Below, in pieces: positions 1-8,436 of a stretch of DNA of 44,036 nt. The notes below the pieces were generated by a model that saw only the letters and a list, made by a program, of their open reading frames with translations, was not told the origin of the DNA and made no database searches. A program made the translations under genes and the position numbers. Each line of letters begins with the position of its first letter. Within the stretch, counting starts at the first letter, position 1. Location of the stretch: assembly GCF_001911425.1 (NCBI RefSeq), contig NZ_MPPL01000001.1:1192906-1236941 (forward strand), given 5' to 3'. The DNA comes from Mucilaginibacter polytrichastri. GTDB lineage: Bacteria; Bacteroidota; Bacteroidia; Sphingobacteriales; Sphingobacteriaceae.

Positions 1-2058
1 GTTCCGGTTACCCCAATAACACCTGTTTTGACCTGGTCAGACCCAGCGACTATCACCTATGGAACGCTGTTATCAGCAACGCAGTTGAATGCACAAGCGA
101 TGACATCGGCAGGCGTAAGTATCGCAGGCACCTTTGAATATCAACTCGATCCATCGGGAACGGTGATCGATATAGGTACCTTACTGGCAGCAGGCAGTCA
201 CCCTGCCAAGGCGATCTTCCACCCAACAGATGTTACAACATATGCAGACAATGTGGGCCAAACCGCGACTATTGTGGTTAACCCTGCTCTTCCCACAATC
301 ACCTGGACCATCCCAATATCTAAACCATACGGAACAACGCTTGGTGATTTGCCTGTTGCTGGTAGTAATGTAGCGGGTACTTTCACTTATGAATATGATT
401 CAAATCAGATTAATGCTGCATATGTTTTACCTGCAGGTACATTATCGTTATTGGCTAAGTTTACACCAACGGATGCGGTAAATTATAGTTTCAATAGTAA
501 AGCCGCTACAATAACTATAAGTAAATCTTCCCAAACAATTGCATTAACGGGTACAATAACTACTAAAACTTATGGTGATGCAGCCTTTGATATTTCGGCT
601 ATTCCAGTAATTGCTACAGCGAGTTCAGAACTGCCTGTTACCGCAACAATCAAAAGCGGTTCGGCTACAATTAGTGGAACCGTGATTACAATAACCGGAT
701 CTGGGATCGTTACTGTAGCGTTTAATCAGGCTGGCAATGATCGGTACAATGCAGCTACCGAGCGGACTTTAACGTTTTTCGTTAATACGGTACAGCCCGT
801 TATTACCTGGGTTAATCCAACCAATATTATTTATGGCACAGCACTAAGTGATGCGCAACTTTATGCCTCAACAACTATACCGGGCACATTTAGCTACAGC
901 CCGGCCCCAGGCACAGTACTTCATGCAGGCAACGTACAGCAGCTTACTGCTACATTTACACCTACAGATGCTGTAAATTATAATACAGCTACTCAAAAAG
1001 TATTTATAAATGTTATTAAGGCACCGTTAACAGTTTCTGTTGATAATGTATCAAGGCCTTATAATCAGCCTAATCCCGATTTTCAGATTAATTATTTGGG
1101 GTTTGTAAATGGGGATACGAAAGATGCTTTAACAAACCAGGCGAGCGCAAGTACAACAGCTAACACTGCATCATTAGTGGGTACATATCCTATTATATTA
1201 AGTGCTGGTGCATCAAATGATTATACGTTTAAATATATAAACGCCACACTTGCTATCACTTCGATTAGCCGCGATGTAACATTTGATAAATTGCCGGTTA
1301 AAACTTACGGAGATGCAGACTTTAACGCCGGTGCTGTATCAACAAGTGGCGAGCCAATTATATATACAAGCAGCAACAGTGCTGTGGCTACTGTAATTAA
1401 TGGCCTGGTTCATATTGTTGGTGCAGGTTATGTAACCATTACAGCTTCTTTACCCGTAAACCCAGGTTACAACATCAACCCATCGATAAGCCAGTTTATG
1501 ATTGTAAATAAAGCATCGCAGGTTATTGATTTTGCTAATATACCGGTACAAATGCGTGGTAGCACCTACAGTCTGAGTGCTGTTAAATCAAGTGCGGGCT
1601 TGCCGGTAACCTTTACTACTAACGACCCTATGATCGCATCCATTAGCGGACAAACCATCAAAGCGCTTCGTATAGGTATTACAGGTATTGTGGCCAACCA
1701 GGCAGGTGATGCCAATTATTATGCAGCTAATACTGTGGTACGGCCAATAGATGTGCAAGATCCTAATCGTGAAGTAATTGTGCACCCGGCTTTATCGCCT
1801 AACGGAGACGGGATAAATGATGTATTGTATATTGAAGGCATTAATGAGCACCCGGATAACCGGGTAACCCTGATTAACCGGAACGGGGTAAGGGTTTATG
1901 AAATTAGTGGCTATGACAATACGACTAAGGCTTTCAACGGCAGCTCTAACTTTACGGGTGCACGGCAACAAGCCGGGACTTATTTTTACCTGGTTGAGTA
2001 CGTGGTAAACGGCGTGGGAAGGCATTTAACAGGATACTTTGTATTGAAATATGAATAA
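1..2058 (+). CDS. MBG-repeat surface protein with T9SS type-B C-terminal domain (5' partial)
   Basis: The frame is open from base 1, so the true start lies upstream and only the C-terminal ~685 residues are seen. The protein is a string of immunoglobulin-like MBG repeats, recognisable by recurring ITW..P..I.YGT and KTYGDA motifs, with one longer MBG_2-like unit (SRPYNQPNPDF, about nt 1020-1260). The last ~90 residues (from about nt 1790, LSPNGDGINDVLYIEG, ending GYFVLKYE) match the gliding-motility-associated C-terminal domain (CHU_C family), the type-B signal for export by the type IX secretion system. The product is therefore probably a secreted or surface-attached adhesin-like protein. It overlaps the following PorP/SprF gene by 8 bp, the usual pairing for type-B substrates. 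The ligand cannot be told from sequence. Confidence 0.9.
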   Translation, partial: VPVTPITPVLTWSDPATITYGTLLSATQLNAQAMTSAGVSIAGTFEYQLDPSGTVIDIGTLLAAGSHPAKAIFHPTDVTTYADNVGQTATIVVNPALPTITWTIPISKPYGTTLGDLPVAGSNVAGTFTYEYDSNQINAAYVLPAGTLSLLAKFTPTDAVNYSFNSKAATITISKSSQTIALTGTITTKTYGDAAFDISAIPVIATASSELPVTATIKSGSATISGTVITITGSGIVTVAFNQAGNDRYNAATERTLTFFVNTVQPVITWVNPTNIIYGTALSDAQLYASTTIPGTFSYSPAPGTVLHAGNVQQLTATFTPTDAVNYNTATQKVFINVIKAPLTVSVDNVSRPYNQPNPDFQINYLGFVNGDTKDALTNQASASTTANTASLVGTYPIILSAGASNDYTFKYINATLAITSISRDVTFDKLPVKTYGDADFNAGAVSTSGEPIIYTSSNSAVATVINGLVHIVGAGYVTITASLPVNPGYNINPSISQFMIVNKASQVIDFANIPVQMRGSTYSLSAVKSSAGLPVTFTTNDPMIASISGQTIKALRIGITGIVANQAGDANYYAANTVVRPIDVQDPNREVIVHPALSPNGDGINDVLYIEGINEHPDNRVTLINRNGVRVYEISGYDNTTKAFNGSSNFTGARQQAGTYFYLVEYVVNGVGRHLTGYFVLKYE

Positions 2059-2986
2059 GAAATCAATAATGAAAAATATTATACCATATATTACAAGAAC
2101 ATTATTCTGCTTGTCAAGTGTTGTAATGGGGTTTACTGCCCATGCTCAGCAGTCTTTTACTTACAGCCAGTATATGAATAACCAGACACCGCTTAACCCG
2201 GCCTATTCTTTATTGGACAAAAACGGTTCATTAAATGCTCTGCTGCGTAAGCAGTGGACAGGCATCCAAGGCTCGCCAACCACCTTTATTTTTGATGGTA
2301 GTATGCCCCTGGAAGCCATCAATGGTTCGGCCGGCTTAATTGTGATGAACGACCAGTTTGCCGTAGAGCACCTTACCGAGATCAATGCTTTTTTTGCTAA
2401 AAGTATTAACCTGAGTGAGAAGACTCATTTAGGCGTATCGCTTAATGCCGGGATTCGTAATTATGTGGCCAACTATTCATCACTCGATTCATCAGATCCA
2501 TTATTCAGGAATGATGTGCGGCAGAATAAACCCAACCTGGGTTTTGGTGTAATGCTATACTCAGATGAGTATATGTTAGGGGTTTCTGTTCCGGAATTAA
2601 CCTTTACCTCCTTAGGTACTGCCTCCATACAGGCCAACAGTTATTTCCGGAACCATTACAATTTCTCGGGAGCTTACCTGATTGATGGAGGAACTGACCT
2701 TAAGGTTAAACCGGCTTTCCTGGCTACTTATACCAAAGGCATTCCGTTTGTGGCTAACTTTTCTACTACTATTTACCTCAAGAATGTATTTGGTATTGGT
2801 GCAGATTATCGCACCAATAACGAAATGGCGGGTGTCATCAGCTTTATGATGGCCAACTTCCGTTTAGGGTACAGCTATCAGTTTGGTACAGCATCAAATA
2901 ATATCGGTCGGTTTAATAATTCAACCAATGAGGTTACACTTACTTACCGCTTTGGTCAGCACCTGGAAGATATTAAGTTGTTGTAA
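2051..2986 (+). CDS. PorP/SprF family type IX secretion outer-membrane protein
   Basis: 311 residues with a signal peptide (residues ~1-32, ending AHAQ) and a predicted outer-membrane beta-barrel. The mature N-terminus has the family hallmark QQSFTYSQYMNNQTPLNPAY, followed by NALLRKQWTGIQGSP and a C-terminal aromatic barrel strand region (FRLGYSYQF, VTLTYRFG). PorP/SprF proteins are encoded next to CHU_C-bearing substrates and are thought to hold or help export them at the cell surface. The ATG at 2051 lies inside the end of the upstream gene, so the two are probably translationally coupled. A second in-frame Met at residue 7 is possible, but the first gives the better signal peptide. Family is near certain; the specific partner (the upstream adhesin) is inferred from the overlap. 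Confidence 0.93.
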   Translation: MNKKSIMKNIIPYITRTLFCLSSVVMGFTAHAQQSFTYSQYMNNQTPLNPAYSLLDKNGSLNALLRKQWTGIQGSPTTFIFDGSMPLEAINGSAGLIVMNDQFAVEHLTEINAFFAKSINLSEKTHLGVSLNAGIRNYVANYSSLDSSDPLFRNDVRQNKPNLGFGVMLYSDEYMLGVSVPELTFTSLGTASIQANSYFRNHYNFSGAYLIDGGTDLKVKPAFLATYTKGIPFVANFSTTIYLKNVFGIGADYRTNNEMAGVISFMMANFRLGYSYQFGTASNNIGRFNNSTNEVTLTYRFGQHLEDIKLL

Positions 2987-2990
2987 TATG

Positions 2991-3716
2991 CTACCTGGAA
3001 GTTTTTATAATATGGCGGTTTACCAGGTCGAAAAAAGCATCTCGGTAAGTATTCCCTAATTGCAGTACACTTTTATCTGTAAGTACAATCTGGTTACCAT
3101 CTATATAATTAATTTGGGTGTGGTTGATAACAAATGATTTATGTATCCTGAAAAAGTAGTCATCAGGTAGGCGGGCTTTAATCTCTTTCAGCGTTAAATA
3201 GGTGTTATATTTAGTTTCTTTGGTACTTACAATTACATAATTACTGTTAGATTCTATGTACATGATATCCTCAAAATTTATCTTCACCATCTTGCCCTTG
3301 TTTTCACATTTGATGTAGAAAAAATTATCCTTTGATTTTATTTCGGGATGGTCATTAACACTCACAAATTGGTTTAGCTTATTAATTGCCCTTTGAAAGC
3401 GAGAATATGAAATAGGCTTTAACAGGTAATCAAAGGCAGCAATTTCAAAGGCATCTAAAGCATGGTCGGGTGAGGCTGTGGTAAAAATAACCCTGATGTC
3501 CGGCGCTATCAGCTTTCTAAATTCAATGCCATCCAGATTAGGCATATCAATATCCAGGAAAAGCACGTCGGGATGCTTTTCATTTACTTCGCGCAAACCA
3601 GCTATAGGGTTGGTATTGTAACCCAGTAGTTGAAGTTCTTTTATGGCTTCAATGTGATGCGCCAATACTTCTATTGCGTGCAATTCATCGTCAACTATAT
3701 AACAGCTCAGTTTCAT
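2991..3716 (-). CDS. LytTR-type response regulator
   Basis: 241 residues. Residues 1-120 form a receiver domain with acidic pocket D9/D10, phospho-acceptor D55 (LFLDIDMP), T78/T79 and K99 (LLKP). Residues ~135-235 form a LytTR DNA-binding domain (DIMYIESNSNYVIV..., FFRIHKSFVIN). Members of the LytR/AlgR class bind DNA as dimers and usually work with a membrane histidine kinase of the His_kinase family. No kinase is adjacent here, so the partner is elsewhere or the regulator is an orphan. It converges on the PorP/SprF gene with only 4 bp between stop codons and no obvious terminator. Confidence 0.93.
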   Translation of the reverse strand: MKLSCYIVDDELHAIEVLAHHIEAIKELQLLGYNTNPIAGLREVNEKHPDVLFLDIDMPNLDGIEFRKLIAPDIRVIFTTASPDHALDAFEIAAFDYLLKPISYSRFQRAINKLNQFVSVNDHPEIKSKDNFFYIKCENKGKMVKINFEDIMYIESNSNYVIVSTKETKYNTYLTLKEIKARLPDDYFFRIHKSFVINHTQINYIDGNQIVLTDKSVLQLGNTYRDAFFDLVNRHIIKTSR

Positions 3717-4140
3717 ATCTACACCTTAAATAACAGGGCAAAATTATTGGCTTTTATTTATAATGTCGAATTTATAATTTATACGATAATGATTTTATAA
3801 ATGCGATATTAAATTTTCATTAGGTATTAAACCACATTATATCCTAATGCCTATTTATGCTTTTGGTATTCATATTCTCCTTGCACAAACCGGGTTTCAT
3901 CCCTGCAAAAGGGTATTTGGTGTAAAATTTTTAAAGTGTTGTTCATTCATACTTATGTTAGACGAAACTTTAGTAAAGTAATAACAATATGCTATTATAA
4001 TTTAAAACGTTACCGCGATTAAATTAAAAGCAGCCTGATTATATAGTTTCAGATACATTATGCCACTGTGATTTGTAGCGTAGTTAGTAATTACATTGCC
4101 TTATTTTAAGTTCTTTATACCTAAACCTTATTATGTTATT

Positions 4141-4171
4141 AAGGCCCTGATAAATATCGGGGCCTTTTTTT
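4141..4171 (+). terminator. Intrinsic terminator (orphan)
   Basis: AGGCCC pairs with GGGCCT across an 12-nt loop and is followed by seven T. The T-run is on the plus strand, yet no plus-strand gene lies upstream. Confidence 0.7.
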
Positions 4172-4243
4172 GTTGGATTAAAAACTATTTAACAGTTGCC
4201 GGAAATAAAATAAATTCATCATTAAATCTTCATCCTTCTGTAA

Positions 4244-4251
4244 TATGTTTG
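4244..4251 (+). promoter_or_regulatory. Candidate -7 promoter box TATGTTTG
   Basis: Exact match to the Bacteroidota -7 consensus TAnnTTTG, about 50 bp before the terminator hairpin at 4301. The -33 element is weak (no clear TTG at the right distance), so this is a suggestion only. Confidence 0.3.
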
Positions 4252-4257
4252 TACTGG

Positions 4258-4340
4258 TAGTAAATATCATCTATTTGTTACTGTGATAAGGTTTAGGTTT
4301 AAAGTCCCCAAGCAGCGAGTGCAAGGGGACTTTGTTTTTT
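4258..4340 (+). ncRNA. Candidate small RNA ending in a conserved-loop terminator
   Basis: Between the TATGTTTG box and a strong terminator lies a ~80-nt untranslated stretch. The terminator at 4301-4340 pairs AAAGTCCCC with GGGGACTTT, has the 15-nt loop AAGCAGCGAGTGCAA, and ends GTTTTTT. The same loop design recurs in the terminator at 28231-28270 on different stem bases. There is no expression evidence; this is inferred from promoter plus terminator. Confidence 0.35.
4301..4340 (+). terminator. Intrinsic terminator with CAGCGA loop
   Basis: Nine-base-pair stem AAAGTCCCC/GGGGACTTT, loop AAGCAGCGAGTGCAA, tail GTTTTTT. It also sits just beyond the 3' end of the minus-strand ATPase gene, but lacks a T-run in that direction. 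Confidence 0.75.
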
Positions 4341-4374
4341 AATATAGACTATCCATTGTAATAATAGATATAGT

Positions 4375-5541
4375 TTACATTCCCTGGCGTTCTTTAACCG
4401 CTTTTATCTTAGTAATAATGGTTTTGGCTATGGGCATAAAATCTGCAGTTACATTTTTAAGAACAGGTAGGGTATTATTAATGCTTTCAGTAATGTACCC
4501 AAGTTGATCGAGGCAATCAATTGCTATGCTTGCTAACTGGTTAAGCGCTGCAATTAGTTGTTTGTTCTCTGTTCGGCTTTCTTTTATTGTTTCGCGATTA
4601 GGCGAAAGCAAAAAGGGGGCATTTAAAATATAATTAAGCCGGGTTTCATGCATGGTAGGCAAATAACACCAGGCATGCTTAAAATAGTGTTTGTATTCTT
4701 CGTCGGCTGTAATATGGCCCGCTTCATTAAGTACAAAACCAACATTAACAGATTGAAAACATGTTTTTGCTGACTGATCTATGATCTTTACCTTCTGACT
4801 AAACTTAATAATGGTATCATTATTAAGTTTAACCTTGCTGATTTTGATATATGGTGATGGTACTATAGGTTCTATTTCCTCTATTTCTTTAATAAATCTG
4901 GTAAAGATTATTGAATTAATAATGTCGAGCGTGTCCAGGTTTTTCAAAAATAATAAGGGGTTTTTAATCTCCTTTAGCCGGGCAGATATTTCTGTATAGG
5001 CCTGTGGCAAGGGTTTCTCCCTTTTATCAAACGGAAGCCAAAATGCTGTGGTTTCCTTATCCCACAGCAATCCATCCTGTAACTTTATTTCATGTGGAAC
5101 AATAAATTGCTCTATTTTAAAGCAGTATGGAGGGTTATAAATATGTGGCGTATTGGTGTATTGAAAAATAGATTTAAAGCCAATACCAAATTTACCGATG
5201 CTGCTTACCGGTTTATCCCTTTTGCCCGAAAGCGAAAAAGCAGTTATCGCATTAATATGCCCTGGTGCAGCATCTTGTTCTCTTTCATATTCGGGGTTAG
5301 TAATTGTAAAATTTATTTTGCCGTTATGTGTAAAAAGTATCCCGTCTTTTTTTAGTTCAAGGCGTGCTTTACTGGCTTTTGCATCATCTGCATTTTGAAG
5401 CAGTTCATAAATAAAATGTGCAGGTTCATGATACGTACCTATAATGTGATTAATAAAGGTGTTTAATCCCGCTTCCTTTAATGTTTCTACCGTATTTAGC
5501 CTTTTGTTGGTTAAGGCAGCAAACCAGTTTTTTTCTTCCAT
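4375..5541 (-). CDS. Hsp90/sacsin-type GHKL ATP-binding protein, short form
   Basis: 388 residues from the preferred ATG at 5541 (MEEKNWF); the open frame extends 18 codons further upstream, but that part lacks family character. The Bergerat ATP fold is visible: N-box ELLQNADDA around N50, and G1 box GKFGIGFKS at residues 116-124, as in sacsin and HSP90-like proteins. Bacterial relatives are often over 1000 residues with extra C-terminal domains. Here the gene stops after the ATPase module with no sign of a continuation downstream, so it is either a stand-alone version or an old truncation. No partner gene is adjacent. Cytoplasmic, no membrane segment. Role unknown; some large relatives sit in defence loci, but nothing here proves that. 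Confidence 0.75.
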   Translation of the reverse strand: MEEKNWFAALTNKRLNTVETLKEAGLNTFINHIIGTYHEPAHFIYELLQNADDAKASKARLELKKDGILFTHNGKINFTITNPEYEREQDAAPGHINAITAFSLSGKRDKPVSSIGKFGIGFKSIFQYTNTPHIYNPPYCFKIEQFIVPHEIKLQDGLLWDKETTAFWLPFDKREKPLPQAYTEISARLKEIKNPLLFLKNLDTLDIINSIIFTRFIKEIEEIEPIVPSPYIKISKVKLNNDTIIKFSQKVKIIDQSAKTCFQSVNVGFVLNEAGHITADEEYKHYFKHAWCYLPTMHETRLNYILNAPFLLSPNRETIKESRTENKQLIAALNQLASIAIDCLDQLGYITESINNTLPVLKNVTADFMPIAKTIITKIKAVKERQGM

Positions 5542-6042
5542 GTTAAAATTTAGGTTTTGCAGGTAGCGAAAATCTGTAAATGCTTTATGTAACAAGCTAC
5601 AACAGATAGTACCGGGAGGGTTCTGGCAAGTGTCGGTTGTATATAAATATTTTACAGAGTAACTACAGGATGTTGTGGCCAGAGTACAGGTTTAGGCTGT
5701 TGTTCTCCGGATTTTCATCTTATTTATTAAAGATGATCAACGTTAGCTTAATATTCATATAACTTACACCAAACCCGTTGTTTCCTACATGAACACAGTT
5801 TAAATGGGTATAACCAGGTATGCTATATTAATGATGATAGTATTTCGTAAGCAATGCTTAATTCATCGGGTAAAACATCGTATTTTAAAATCTTTTTTTA
5901 ATTTAAATCTGAACCGTATTATAAAATTGACCGTTTGATAGCGGGTAAATAGCTATGATTATGTAGATATTACTTCCTTATAAACATTAAAACCCTCATT
6001 TGCCTGATTCACAAATGGGGGTTTTAATGTTTACAGAGAAGT
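5542..6042. other. Gene-free interval, terminator only
   Basis: About 500 bp of AT-rich DNA. Apart from the hairpin at 5984-6030 I see no gene, repeat or RNA in it. Confidence 0.5.
5984..6030. terminator. Long hairpin, terminator of the aldo/keto reductase gene
   Basis: ACATTAAAACCC...CATTTG pairs with CAAATG...GGGTTTTAATGT, an almost perfect stem of ~18 bp with a short loop. It lies 13 bp after the stop codon at 6043 and has A/T-rich arms on both sides, so it could act in both directions. Confidence 0.7.
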
Positions 6043-7053
6043 TTATTGATCTATGTTCTGCATCTGTTGTGTATTGTATCTTTCGCCCGCAATAACACCA
6101 GTGGGAAGGATAGATTCGATATGCGCTATTTCTGCTGGTGAAAGCGTAATGTTTGCCGCTGCTGCATTTTCTTCAATATACTTAAGCCTTTTAGTGCCTG
6201 GGATAGGGATAATACCCTTAGCTATTACCCAAGCCAAAGCAAGTTGGGTAGGGGTGAAGCCCCTATTACCGGCAATTGCGTGTAGTTGATTTACCAGTTC
6301 CAGGTTTTTATAAAAGTTTTCGCCCTGAAAACGTGGAATATCCCTGCGGAAGTCATTGGCTTCAAAATCATCCGGTGTTTTAATTTGCCCGGTAATAAAA
6401 CCCCTGCCAACGGGTGAGTAAGCTACAAAGCCGATTCCTAACTCTTTCACCACATCTAATACACCGTTTACTTCCGGCTGGCGTTCAAAAAGCGAATATT
6501 CTGTTTGAACGGTAGTAATGGGATGCACTTTATGTGCTTTTCTGATGGTTTCTGCCGAAACTTCGGAAAGGCCAATGTATTTTACCTTACCAGATTTTAC
6601 CAGGTCGGCCATGGCGCCAACGGTATCTTCAATAGGGGTGTTGGGGTCTAAACGATGCAGGTAGTAAAGATCAATGCAATCGGTACCCAGGTTCTTTAAC
6701 GAACGGTCTACCGCTTTATTTACATACTCTGGTTTGCCGTTAAAACCCCATGTTAGTTGTTCATTATCATCAATTTCGAAACCAAATTTGGTGGCTATGA
6801 TATATTTATCGCGATTGCCTTTAATGGCTTTTGCTAACAGGCGTTCGTTAAGCAAGGGGCCGTACAAATCAGCTGTATCTAAAAAGTTAACGCCCAACTC
6901 TAATGCCTTGTGTATAGTGGCAATAGCCTCTTGTTCATTAGCTTGTCCGTAAATATTACCACCGGCAATGGTTGTCATGCCCATGCAGCCCAAACCTTCA
7001 ACAGGTACATGAAGCCCCTGGCTGCCTAAATTTATTTTTTTCATAGTGCTCAT
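6043..7053 (-). CDS. Aldo/keto reductase
   Basis: 336 residues from the ATG at 7053 (MSTMKKINLGSQGL); an upstream TTG at 7077 is in frame but less likely. It is an (alpha/beta)8 NAD(P)H-dependent oxidoreductase of the AKR superfamily (YhdN/IolS/AKR13-like). The catalytic tetrad is visible: D59 and Y64 in FLDTADLYG, K89 in IATKFG, H133 in YYLHRLD. The C-terminal cofactor region IPIPGTKRLKYIEENAAA is also present. The physiological substrate is unknown; the family reduces aldehydes and ketones. It lies 81 bp downstream of a co-directional AraC regulator, so it is probably that regulator's target or operon partner. Confidence 0.92.
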   Translation of the reverse strand: MSTMKKINLGSQGLHVPVEGLGCMGMTTIAGGNIYGQANEQEAIATIHKALELGVNFLDTADLYGPLLNERLLAKAIKGNRDKYIIATKFGFEIDDNEQLTWGFNGKPEYVNKAVDRSLKNLGTDCIDLYYLHRLDPNTPIEDTVGAMADLVKSGKVKYIGLSEVSAETIRKAHKVHPITTVQTEYSLFERQPEVNGVLDVVKELGIGFVAYSPVGRGFITGQIKTPDDFEANDFRRDIPRFQGENFYKNLELVNQLHAIAGNRGFTPTQLALAWVIAKGIIPIPGTKRLKYIEENAAAANITLSPAEIAHIESILPTGVIAGERYNTQQMQNIDQ

Positions 7054-7134
7054 TGTTTGTCGTTTATTGTACAACAAATGTAGGGCACATACTTTAAGCC
7101 ATGGTTAAAGTATTCAAAGTGATAATTATACTTT

Positions 7135-8034
7135 TCAAAGAGATTTTCTTAAAGCCAGTGGTGTAGTGCCTGTATGCTTTTTAAAAAAGTTATTAAAGTA
7201 AGATGCATACTCGAACCCCAGGCTAAAGGCAATATCGGTAACGCTCCAATCGGTATGGGCTAATAGTGATTTTGCCTCAAACAATATTTTTTCATTGATA
7301 TGTGTAGTGGTACTTTTGCCTGTTACCTCTTGTACTGCGGCATTGAGGTGGTTTACGTGTACCGCTAATTTGCTGGCATAATCGCTGGCTTTTTTTAATT
7401 TAAGTGCAAAACGGGGCGAATCTACCGGGAACTGTTTTTCTACCAGGCTTAAAAATAATTTGGCTATACGTGCGGCTGCATTTTGTGGGGTAATATAGGC
7501 CACAGCAGGCTGCATTTTAATAGCTTCGTGGATAATGAGATTTACCTGGCTGCGCATTAGTTCGTATTTGTAAACATACTCACTGTCAAACTCCTGGCGC
7601 ATACGGCTAAAAATGCCATAAACGTATTGTACCTGTGCAGCATCCAAAAAAAATACAGAATCACCGCCTGGTTTAAATAAACTGGAATCCTGCAGGCTTT
7701 CCATCCGATTGCCGGCATGGAGAAACTCTTCGGTAAAAACACAAAAGAAACCCGAGCCCTCTTCAACTTGTGCTCCGTTTGTGGCCTCCCATGAATACGG
7801 CACTAATGGATTAGTGAAAACCAGTGCGGGTTTATCAATCTGGATCCCCCTGTTTGCATAAAGCAATTCGCTGGTACCCTTAACAATTAATGAGATCTTA
7901 TAAAAATCGCGACGGTTATAGGAAGATAATGTGCATTTGCCTTCAAACACAGTAGCTACCTTAAATTGCGTTTGGTCTGCTATAGTGTTATTAAATTCGA
8001 AAGGCTTTTTTTCTATCTCTTCTGTTTGCTCCAT
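7135..8034 (-). CDS. AraC-family transcriptional regulator
   Basis: 299 residues. The N-terminal half is a cupin-like sensing domain typical of Bacteroidota AraC proteins (YKISLIVKGTSELLYANRG, PALVFTNPLVPYSWE). The C-terminal ~100 residues hold the two AraC helix-turn-helix motifs, ending with the signature VTDIAFSLGFEYASYFNNFF KKHTG. It is followed by the aldo/keto reductase on the same strand, a very common pairing in which the regulator senses an electrophile or its product. The effector is not identifiable. Confidence 0.92.
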   Translation of the reverse strand: MEQTEEIEKKPFEFNNTIADQTQFKVATVFEGKCTLSSYNRRDFYKISLIVKGTSELLYANRGIQIDKPALVFTNPLVPYSWEATNGAQVEEGSGFFCVFTEEFLHAGNRMESLQDSSLFKPGGDSVFFLDAAQVQYVYGIFSRMRQEFDSEYVYKYELMRSQVNLIIHEAIKMQPAVAYITPQNAAARIAKLFLSLVEKQFPVDSPRFALKLKKASDYASKLAVHVNHLNAAVQEVTGKSTTTHINEKILFEAKSLLAHTDWSVTDIAFSLGFEYASYFNNFFKKHTGTTPLALRKSL

Positions 8035-8080
8035 TTACAAAATTAAGTATTTCAAAGGGGAAATTATAAAGTAAGGTTGA

Positions 8081-8123
8081 TTGCAAAAGAATCAGCTTAC
8101 CGCTTGCTTCTGATCTTTTTGCA
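8081..8123. repeat. Inverted repeat upstream of the AraC gene
   Basis: TGCAAAAGAATCAG pairs with CTGATCTTTTTGCA (one bulge) around a ~14-nt loop, 50 bp upstream of the AraC start codon. It could be a terminator for a plus-strand transcript or an operator. No function is assigned. Confidence 0.45.
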
Positions 8124-8244
8124 GCATCGAGTATCTTCATTACAATTGAGATAGGTTTACTTGCCGAGCTACGGCATTTAGCTATATTTTACAGATGCCA
8201 AACATAAAGGACTTAAAATGCTTTATAACATTACATTTTTTTTG

Positions 8245-8271
8245 TTTCTTTGCATTCCAACCCAATACCAT
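8245..8271 (+). promoter_or_regulatory. Likely original promoter region of tRNA-Lys
   Basis: TTTCTTTG at 8245-8252 differs by one base from TAnnTTTG and lies 20 bp before the tRNA-Lys 5' end copy. After island insertion it drives only a 41-nt tRNA fragment. Confidence 0.35.
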
Positions 8272-8312
8272 GACTTAGTAGCTCAGTTGGTAGAGCAACA
8301 GACTCTTAATCT
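8272..8312 (+). repeat. attL: 41-bp copy of tRNA-Lys 5' part
   Basis: Identical over 41 bp to the 5' end of the complete tRNA-Lys at 29279. The match stops in the 3' side of the anticodon stem (after TCTTAATCT). This copy has no T-arm or acceptor 3' strand, so it is a remnant, not a tRNA gene. Confidence 0.9.
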
Positions 8313-8392
8313 CAACCCATGAGATGTAAAAGTGTGTTTTAAGTCATTTTCGCAGGTTTTACACGTCGATTTATTCTAGAATTTAAGAGTTT

Positions 8393-8413
8393 GTTTGCAA
8401 ATCGTTTGCAAAT
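8393..8413 (+). promoter_or_regulatory. Left integrase arm-type site pair (candidate)
   Basis: Two copies of GTTTGCAAAT start 11 bp apart (8393 and 8404), 80 bp inside attL. The same pair with the same spacing occurs at 29154-29174 near attR. One helical turn of spacing at both ends is what arm-type binding sites of a tyrosine integrase look like. Confidence 0.6.
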
Positions 8414-8436
8414 CCATCAGCCATAATCTCAAATTT

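Larger units (their letters stand above)
3717..4374. other. Gene-free interval with two plus-strand terminators
   Basis: 658 bp with no credible ORF, very AT-rich. It holds two intrinsic-terminator hairpins facing plus (4141-4171 and 4301-4340) although no plus-strand gene precedes either, which points to small untranslated transcripts. A TATGTTTG box at 4244-4251 fits the Bacteroidota -7 consensus. Confidence 0.5.

Noticed and set aside
8272..8345. Second functional tRNA-Lys
   Set aside because: Similarity stops after 41 nt; no T-arm and no acceptor 3' strand can be formed.
8395..8436. Upstream start of the island integrase
   Set aside because: The extra 14 residues cover the GTTTGCAAAT site and have no similarity to integrase N-termini; ATG 8437 begins exactly at the conserved region.
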